DNA of 64,000 nt from positions 186,001 through 250,000 of the forward strand of contig JACGCN010000012.1 of NCBI GenBank assembly GCA_014905825.1, given 5' to 3'. The position numbers were made by a program, and so were the translations under genes. The number at the start of each line of letters is the position of its first letter. Positions within the stretch are counted from its first letter, which is position 1. Under the pieces are notes generated by a model. That model was not told where the DNA came from, made no database searches, and worked only from the letters and a program-made list of their open reading frames with translations. This DNA is from Lyophyllum atratum (Eukaryota > Basidiomycota > Agaricomycetes > Agaricales > Lyophyllaceae). This document shows, in pieces, positions 57,207 through 64,000 of the stretch.

Positions 57207-58538
57207 ATGCCCCCAATCAGCACCACCTGGCCCGATGTCTGCGCCTCGTTGACCGTCCTAGAGCCAGAGTATGCCGACAGAATCACCTCGATGGTGGCAC
57301 TCCTTCGACCCCGTTTCACAGACATAGAAGCCTACGCATCCTCATTACACCCCACAAAACCAAAACTCCCCTGTCGCATCATAGCCGACCACTACACCTG
57401 GGGGCAGTCCTTCGCCGTGTTCGAGATCCTATTCGACGACGGGCTCTCCTGGATAATGCGATTCGGGATGCGCCCCATGGACGCATACTTCAACACCGCC
57501 GAGCAGCTCGAGCGCAAGATCCTCAACGAGGTCGCCGCGTTGCAGCTCGTACGCGAGCGCACCACCATCCCCGTGCCTCGTGTCATCGCCTTCCACCCCG
57601 TCCCCTCCCCCTCCAACCCCCTCGGCCCCGACTTCCCCGCCTTCGTCCTGATGACGGCAATGACGGGCGTGACGATCGAGGAACGCGGGATCGCCACGAG
57701 TGGCGGGGGCGATCCGCTGGGGGGCGATGAAAGCAAGCGGCCCATTCTGCTACGCTATCTCCGGGACATGGCAGACATCCACGTGCAGCTCAGCCGCATC
57801 ACATTCGATTCCATCGGGTCATTCGTGCTCGGGGGGGATGGACGCGTGTCAGTGGGGCCCGGGGCGGATTACGGGCTGGGTCCGTTCGGGTCCGCGCGGG
57901 AGTACTTCCAGATCCAGGCGGACGCGTACGAGAAGCTCGCAGAAGTCGAAGTTCTAGAGGGGAGCGATCCCACCGCACAACTAAAACGGCAATTCGTCGC
58001 CTCGCTGTGGCGCGCTGCGATCATGCCTCTCCTCGACGAGCGCGACGACAAGGGCCCGTTCCCCATGCGCCACGGCGACCTGCACAACGACAACATCCTC
58101 GTCGACGCCACAGGCCACATCGTGGGCGTGCTGGACTGGGACTGTGCGGGCACAGTGCCGTGGGAGGCGTTCGCGGTGCCGACGTTCGAGGTCTCTGGCG
58201 ACTTTGTGGATTTGGGGTATGGGTCAAGGGACGAAAGGCTGGCGGTGCATGATGCGTTTAATGCGGCGCTTCGGGAGGCGCAGGATGCGCCGATTCCGCC
58301 GTCGGGACGGACGCTGGCGGAGTTGCACGATTCGAATGCGGGGCATGTCGCGGCGTACTTGGCGTACTGGATGTTCTCGATGGCGTGCGACTACGATCAT
58401 ACGGGCCGCGCGCTACATACTATCATGGGTTTACCGGACGATATGGACCTTGCGTTCCAGAAGTTTGTCAATGCACGTGCAAGAGGGAGGGAGAGCATGG
58501 TACCTGTACCTGTGTCTGTACCTGTGTCTGTATACTAA
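57207..58538 (+). CDS. Aminoglycoside phosphotransferase-like kinase (APH fold)
   Basis: Single-exon protein of 443 aa with the small-molecule kinase fold. Catalytic motifs are MRHGDLHNDNILVD (the HGDLHxxN loop, Asp as base) and VLDWDCAG (DxD metal site). Upstream, SFAVFEILFDDGLSWIMRF and ERKILNEVAALQLVRE supply the nucleotide-binding lobe. This is the large fungal APH family (Pfam phosphotransferase enzyme family), whose members mostly have unknown substrates; antibiotic resistance is not implied. The last dozen residues (VPVPVSVPVSVY) come from a tacctgtacctgtgtctg-type microsatellite that runs up to the stop. Convergent with Lon, 222 bp apart. Confidence 0.88.
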   Translation: MPPISTTWPDVCASLTVLEPEYADRITSMVALLRPRFTDIEAYASSLHPTKPKLPCRIIADHYTWGQSFAVFEILFDDGLSWIMRFGMRPMDAYFNTAEQLERKILNEVAALQLVRERTTIPVPRVIAFHPVPSPSNPLGPDFPAFVLMTAMTGVTIEERGIATSGGGDPLGGDESKRPILLRYLRDMADIHVQLSRITFDSIGSFVLGGDGRVSVGPGADYGLGPFGSAREYFQIQADAYEKLAEVEVLEGSDPTAQLKRQFVASLWRAAIMPLLDERDDKGPFPMRHGDLHNDNILVDATGHIVGVLDWDCAGTVPWEAFAVPTFEVSGDFVDLGYGSRDERLAVHDAFNAALREAQDAPIPPSGRTLAELHDSNAGHVAAYLAYWMFSMACDYDHTGRALHTIMGLPDDMDLAFQKFVNARARGRESMVPVPVSVPVSVY

Positions 58539-58760
58539 TTAGAAGCTCTCCGCGTCCCGCTAACTTGTAAAAGATGTATTTGTATATTTAACGTGTACTT
58601 GATGTACTTTATAACATGCTGGCATATAATGATACAACAGCTCCTACAAATGCTTGCTTGTGGTGTACAGAGGGACAGAAACGATAAGGCTACTCGGGAT
58701 GAAAACAGATTAGAAAACAAAGATGCGTCAGAACCAAAAGACAAAAACAGCTGTCCTCGC
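58539..58760. other. Convergent spacer
   Basis: 222 bp between the stop codons of the phosphotransferase and Lon genes, AT-rich, presumably both 3' UTRs. Confidence 0.4.
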
Positions 58761-61700
58761 TCATAGACGACTTTCCAGGAGCAAAGCCTCCCTCCTCCAC
58801 CCAAGTGTGTTCTTCCCAAACGCCGCCTCCAGCGCCTCCCTGACCGTGCGGACGAAGACGAACTCCATTTCATTCCGGATCTCGAGCGCTACGTCATGCT
58901 CCACGTCTTTCCGGTTCGCCCATGGAAGAATCACCTTCGTGACCTGCGCACGGTGAGCACCGAGGACCTGAGGAGCCGGTTAGGAATGCCACGGGCTGTG
59001 GAGCGGACCATTCCTCACCTTTTCTTTGATCCCACCGACAGGGGTGACACGTCCCCGCAAAGTGATCTACGTCATCTGTGAGTCAGTAGCTCTTCTGGCA
59101 CAAGCAAGGTGGATGTACCTCGCCGGTCATAGCAATGTTGGTAGGCACGCAGGCTCCAGTGAGTAGGGATACGAAAGCACATGTCTAGGAGCTCGCCGTC
59201 AGTATGCCAAGCGGCCGCGATGGCAAAAAGTTGTACACACCATAGCAATGCCGGCACTGGGGCCATCCTTCTTCTGGGCGCCGGCGGGTAGGTGCAGGTG
59301 AATGTCAATCAGATCGGGAACCTTTAAAGGATCCTGCGTGCGAGTATTCGTGATGCACAGGTCGTAAGCATGAGTCTTGACCCAGCTCAAAGCCAGCTCC
59401 GCGCTCTCCTTGATGACCTGAAGAAGTTTTCAAAGGTCAAGATGCGTCAAACGGAAGTGCCGCAACCACTCACATCACCTAAACTCCCCGTCAACTTGAC
59501 TTGCCCAGTCCCAGGCACCGCAATAGTCTCTACCGGCAGAATACCACCCTCTCCCTGTCCCATCACCACCAGTCCATACACAACACCCCTCCTCTCCTCC
59601 CTATCCCTCTCCTCTCCGTCCCATCTCGCAATCCCCAAAATCTTCTCAATCTCATGCTCCTCCACCACTCTCCTATACGCCCTTTTCCCCCTAGGCCCGC
59701 CGCCATTCTCCGCCACCACAACGGCCCCATCGTCCTTCCCGACGTCCCGTGCCTCCCCGCCCTCGTCCATGAACTCGGCCCACTCAACAGCCTTGTATCG
59801 CACGACACCGCCGATGGCGCGCTCGAGGCTCCGTACGCCTGCCTCACGTGTGTAGCGCGTGGCGACGTGGAGAAGGGCTGGCTCGGTGATGGTGATATGG
59901 GAGTCATCCAGCCCGTTGGCCTTCAACTGCTTCGGGAGCAGGAAGCGCCGGGCGATGTGCATCTTCTCATCATATGTGTAGCCTGTTCAGCAAAAATGGC
60001 AGCGACCCATGAGCAACTTAGAAAACACGGGGAGACATAAGGGCTTAAGGTGGACGTACCGGAAAGCTGGATAATCTCGCAGCGATCGAGGAGGGGTGCG
60101 GAGATTGTGTCGAGGGAGTTGGCGGTACATATGAATAGCACTTGGCTTAGATCTATAGGTACATTAATATAGTGATCCTAACAATACCCTAACATCAGCA
60201 TGAGCGTAGGAAGACATGTAGAACTATACCAACATTGAACGTATGGTTCTGCTCAGGGTCCAGAACCTCTAGAAGAGCGGCTCCAGGATCCCCATGGAAA
60301 TTGCTCTGCCCGATCTTGTCAATCTCATCTCTAGGAAGACGTTCAGTATTACATGCGAGAAGGGCAGATCAGAAGTGACGACGCACAATAGCATTACAGG
60401 ATCCACCCTTCCTGACTTCCTGAGCGCCTGCACGATCAGCCCAGGCCCAGAGGCCACGTACGTCCTTCTATGGCCCCTGATCTCCGCCTCATCTCGAACG
60501 CCCCCCAATGATATCCGTTGGAAAGGACGTCCAAGGGCTTTGGCGACGGACTGGCCTAACGACGTCTTGCCAGTGCCTGGAGGACCGACAAAACTGAAGC
60601 TCACGGTAAAAAAGTGCCATATTGAGGAATAGAGAGACGCTTACAGAAGGATCGGCCCTTTCACGCCTTTCTTCCCGAGTCTACCTGGCTTCCCGGGCGC
60701 AGGCTGTGGCCGTTGCTGGTCCTTGTCATGAGGGACAACAGCCATATCTGCATCCTTCTTCTCCTTCCCGCTTGCCTCCTGCTGTGTCCGACGAGCATCT
60801 TCAGCATGAGCCTCGCGCTCCGCATTCAACTCCTTCAGCCGTACGACTGCAAGGTATTCAATGAGCCGTTTCTTGATCTTCTCGAGCCCGAAGTGGTCTG
60901 AATCCAGCTGCGCACGAGCAGCAGTAAGGAACCACCGATCTCGGATGACGGGTTGCGCTTGCTGTGCGTCAGAAGCTAGAGGAGTCGAGTTCGGCCATGG
61001 AATCGAGCTTAGCCATTCGAGCTAGAAGGGAACGAGCTCAGTTGCAGTATTGGCAAGGGAGGAGTCTAAAACTTACATAGCTCCGGATGACACCATGCTC
61101 GACACTGCCTTGAGGTATTCGCTTGAGCCTCCTCCATTCCCTTACACCCATCTTGCGTTCCTCCGAACCCGGTTCCATCGCCTCGATACGACGTTTTAGG
61201 TCAGCCATATCGTCAGCTTCGTGTTGCTCGTCGTCGTCCAATTCCGAGCCACTGCTCCCATCCGCAGGTGTGCTGGAGGAGAGGTTAGGACTCGATGACA
61301 AGGATGAGCCGCCATTGGCGCGGGTCAAGGCGTGGAGCTCTCGTGTGATGGCAGCAAGTTGTTGCCGTAAGAAGAATTCCTTCTGTTGCTTGGAAAGCGA
61401 CTCATCGACGGCAGTGGCAATCTTTTTCGACACTTCAGATATAGACGTCTGTTTCAAGAACATGTCCGTGGCAAGTTTCAGGCGAGCCTCGGCGTCTGGT
61501 GTGCTTAGAATAGCTATCAGTAAGAAAGGATATTAATGGAGGTGTGTGATGCGTGTAGGAGTGATAAGACGAACCAAGCTTATCGCTGTACTCTCCATTG
61601 ATACTGCCTACTAAAACGTCCGCCATCCATGGTGCTCGAGAATTGGTAATATCCTCAAGCATACTCGCTATCTTGTTGTAACTGTCCTTACGTAGTTGCT

Positions 61701-62169
61701 GGGCGGAATCCCGCGCAAGTCGATCCAGAAGTGTCAAGGCTGAATGCTTGAATTTCTCTACCGTCTCTCGCGATGGCGTACGTTCCGTGGGAGGATACTC
61801 GATATCCTGCAGCGACAAGTCTGCGGCCAACTCGGGAGGCAACGTGTTGGTATCCTTAGTGGCAATGAGGCGTATCCGGGTCAGACCGTGCAGAGAGATG
61901 AGATATGGCTGTCGTGGATTCCGTGCGGTGGGCTTAACCATGCGGAGCACACGAGCTGCAGTGCCCCACTCTGAAAGCACTGGAGAGGTATTATCGGATG
62001 GGGGGTTGGTTATGGGGACTGCAGCGATGACCGGGAGTGCGTCAGATTCATCGATGAGTGCTAGAATTGCTTCGCCAATTTGTTGAGAGACAGGCATTGT
62101 GAAGCGGGAGGTCGGCAGCAGAATAAGAGGGTGTGGGAGAGCAAGCACCGGAAGCTTTGAGCTCGCCAT
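58761..62169 (-). CDS. LON2: Peroxisomal Lon protease
   Basis: ATP-dependent Ser-Lys protease that degrades damaged or unassembled matrix proteins. The start [20 protein letters not shown] begins the LON substrate-binding domain with no mitochondrial presequence. The central helical region ([19 protein letters not shown]) leads to the AAA+ module (Walker [14 protein letters not shown], then [20 protein letters not shown]). The protease domain carries the catalytic Ser in [10 protein letters not shown] and Lys in [16 protein letters not shown]. The protein ends LLLESRL, and Ser-Arg-Leu is a peroxisomal targeting signal type 1, so it acts in peroxisomes rather than mitochondria. The stop is at 58761-58763. 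Several introns of about 50-60 bp. An acidic Ser-rich insert lies between the helical region and the next conserved block. Confidence 0.92.
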
Positions 62170-64000
62170 GGCGGGCGACGTCGGTCAGGCAGAAATGTAG
62201 CAGGGATAAGCAGGAGAACGACGAGAACGACGAGCAGACCAGCAAGTCCAACGAGGAGAGCAATCGAGGCGGTGAAGGTGGGGTTCAGGTGAATTATAGG
62301 GCCACGTGATATATCCTGGGGTCACCGGCTTCTTAAACCGGCAATCGCAAGATCCCAGCCCGATGTGGTACGCTCTTGCTTCGCTCTTACCTCCGCGCTT
62401 CCTGGACAGAAGCGTCGGAGGACGCCATCCCTGCCAGAAACCGTGCGGTCCTGATGTTTTACTGACAGAAATTGGCAGAAAGGAGCATTGCACCTCGGAT
62501 CTTGATTGTCATCATGCCAGGTTCACGTCCGGCGTCAAGATTTTTCGTTTTATCCTTTCATTCCGTCGTCCTTCCGTTCAACTCACATCATCTATCCCTC
62601 GGCAAAGCTCACACCTGACGGACGTGTAACTATCTTTTCTCGCACTCCATAGCATTTCATGTGTCCGATAACCTCCTACAACTGTCATAGACCGCGGGCC
62701 TAAGGCGAGAATACTGTCGATCAAGACATCAGCATCCCGATTTTCCAGCCCATACGGCACTCTTTACGAAGAACCTCCCCCATGATTCACCTCTCTTTTT
62801 CTAGAATCCAAGATATTTTGCTTAACCCTCGGAGTTGATGGAGCTTGTTAGATTCAACTCGACAGAGGGTGGAAGACGAAGGTCGAACTGGAAAGTGCCG
62901 AGGGTGACTGAGCAGATACACCGTGCAAGAGTGAGAGTCATCTCCGAAATTATGCAAAGCTCTGCCTCGGAGTTGCCTCAGGCATTGCTTGGAAATCTGC
63001 AGCTCGGAGAAAGGACCAAGTCTGCTACGCGATGCCTCTGAATCCCATACCATCCCGTCCGATTTGAAACACCCATGTTCTTTCAGGGTAATCTGCCATT
63101 TCGAACATCTACTTTGACAAGAGTACAGCGCCACAGCCCTCTGAGTTATCGGAACGATAAATTCACCAGTAAGTCCGTGCGTGTTGTCTGACCATTTCTA
63201 AGGTCGCCGCCACGTTGACTCGAGTACAGCAACAATCCCACGTCTATGCCTAGAATCGGCTGACACGAAAATATGGCTCCTCCGTATATTGGAGCAATTC
63301 TATTGAGGTTCCTCTCTCGTGCCTCCATCTCGATCGCTCCCGCTCCCTATCCCACTCCGTATCTGGTATTTGAAATACTCTGAACCAAACTGCCCGAGGT
63401 CGACCGCGAACTGTCGCTATATATACATCTACTCATACGCGTGCTCGTCCCCGAGCACAAGCGCGATCTCGTTGACGAGGCCGCGATAAAGGCTGCTTCC
63501 TCGTGCGTTACATGAAGACACTCTGACGATAAAGAGAGACGTCGGCCTGACGCTCCATTACCAGGTCAGTACTCAAAGTCTCTCGCAATGACTGCTTGCC
63601 AATTGAATTCATGACGGAGGCGAACATCGTGGCTAATACACCATATGGTCCAGGCCTAGGTTAACCCCGCTCAATTCCTTGCGAACCCGCAGCTAGCTGC
63701 AGAGAGCGGCAATATTCAAGGGGCCGTTCTGGGCCGTTGGACTACGACCAATATGTTCGATCGTTTCTGACGCATCAATACTGATGATGGAGGCGTTCAT
63801 TCTGAATTGTTATACAGGAACGCCGCTCCTACTTATAAAAACCCGGGATGATAAATATCTTGCGACTTGGTGTCGTTAAGGGTCTGTCACCGTGTTTATT
63901 CGATTGGCTGGAGCTCAATGTAATTCCGAGTAGCTTATACAGTTGCAGGAGTTGATAGAAATCCAGCAATGAGTATGGACGGTATCGACCGTGTTTTTCT
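62170..64000. other. Right-end region, nothing supported
   Basis: About 1.8 kb after the Lon start. The first few hundred bases should hold the Lon promoter. Short frames on both strands (for example 62306-62629 plus and 62787-63134 minus) compete and carry no recognisable motif. A TATA-like string (ctatatatacat) lies near 63416-63427 without a gene that I can attach to it. Confidence 0.45.

Noticed and set aside
57140..57730. Arg/His/Pro-rich 196-codon plus-strand frame
   Set aside because: Out-of-frame shadow of the APH-family gene, high-GC codon artefact.
57207..58538. Antibiotic-resistance gene interpretation of the APH-fold kinase
   Set aside because: The fungal APH family is large and mostly of unknown substrate; the fold alone does not show resistance.
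59370..60040. Long plus-strand frames opposite Lon
   Set aside because: Antisense of the Lon protease domain; Pro/Ser/His-rich shadow peptides.
1..64000. tRNA genes, rRNA, CRISPR arrays, transposase or reverse transcriptase genes
   Set aside because: No tRNA-like box B in a plausible context, no regular spacer array and no recognisable transposon protein motif was found by eye. A dedicated tRNA and repeat scan would be decisive.

Overview
The window looks like nuclear DNA of a basidiomycete, most likely an agaricomycete (mushroom-forming) fungus. The reasons are genes on both strands split by many 50-100 bp GT-AG introns, closely packed neighbours, pyrimidine-rich leaders, TATA boxes ahead of small secreted or membrane peptides, and typical fungal housekeeping genes (SET2, RPA49, UTP10, ADE6, a peroxisomal Lon). 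No tRNA, rRNA, CRISPR array or recognisable transposase or reverse transcriptase gene was seen. All gene models are read by eye, so exon borders are approximate unless stated.

1-16 kb is accessory. Two tandem secreted GH3 beta-glucosidase genes run leftward (the first leaves the window at base 1) and flank a stand-alone double dihydroneopterin aldolase gene. Next come a secreted precursor built of 13 HGDS repeats joined by dibasic sites (9230-10230), a convergent GMC oxidoreductase, a 93-aa hydrophobic peptide starting MGAIFS, and a metallo-beta-lactamase-fold hydrolase.

16-23 kb is housekeeping: SET2 (H3K36 methyltransferase, with an unusual triplicated C-terminal tail) divergent from RPA49 (Pol I subunit). 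From 22.7 to 30.1 kb lies a gene-poor island with a perfect 152-bp tandem duplication, a 63-bp inverted repeat and only fragments of coding sequence. From 30.1 to 42 kb are a CRIB/PAK-like kinase of atypical active site and, tail to tail only 49 bp away, the giant HEAT-repeat protein UTP10.

42-50.7 kb holds mostly small genes: a broken 109-codon frame, a possible mitochondrial protein, an SRPBCC protein, an IQ/BAG-domain co-chaperone candidate, a short coiled-coil protein and a small secreted protein. From 50.7 kb the genes are large again: ADE6 (FGAM synthase), a membrane-anchored protein with two tandem beta-sandwich-like domains, an APH-family kinase and a Lon protease ending in the peroxisomal signal SRL. 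The last 1.8 kb shows nothing convincing.

The best candidate for an undescribed system is the repeat precursor at 9230-10230. It has a signal peptide, a short propeptide ending in KR, and two alternating repeat classes separated by RR or RK, which is the layout of a Kex2-processed multi-copy peptide or RiPP precursor. Whether the neighbouring oxidoreductase acts on it is speculation.
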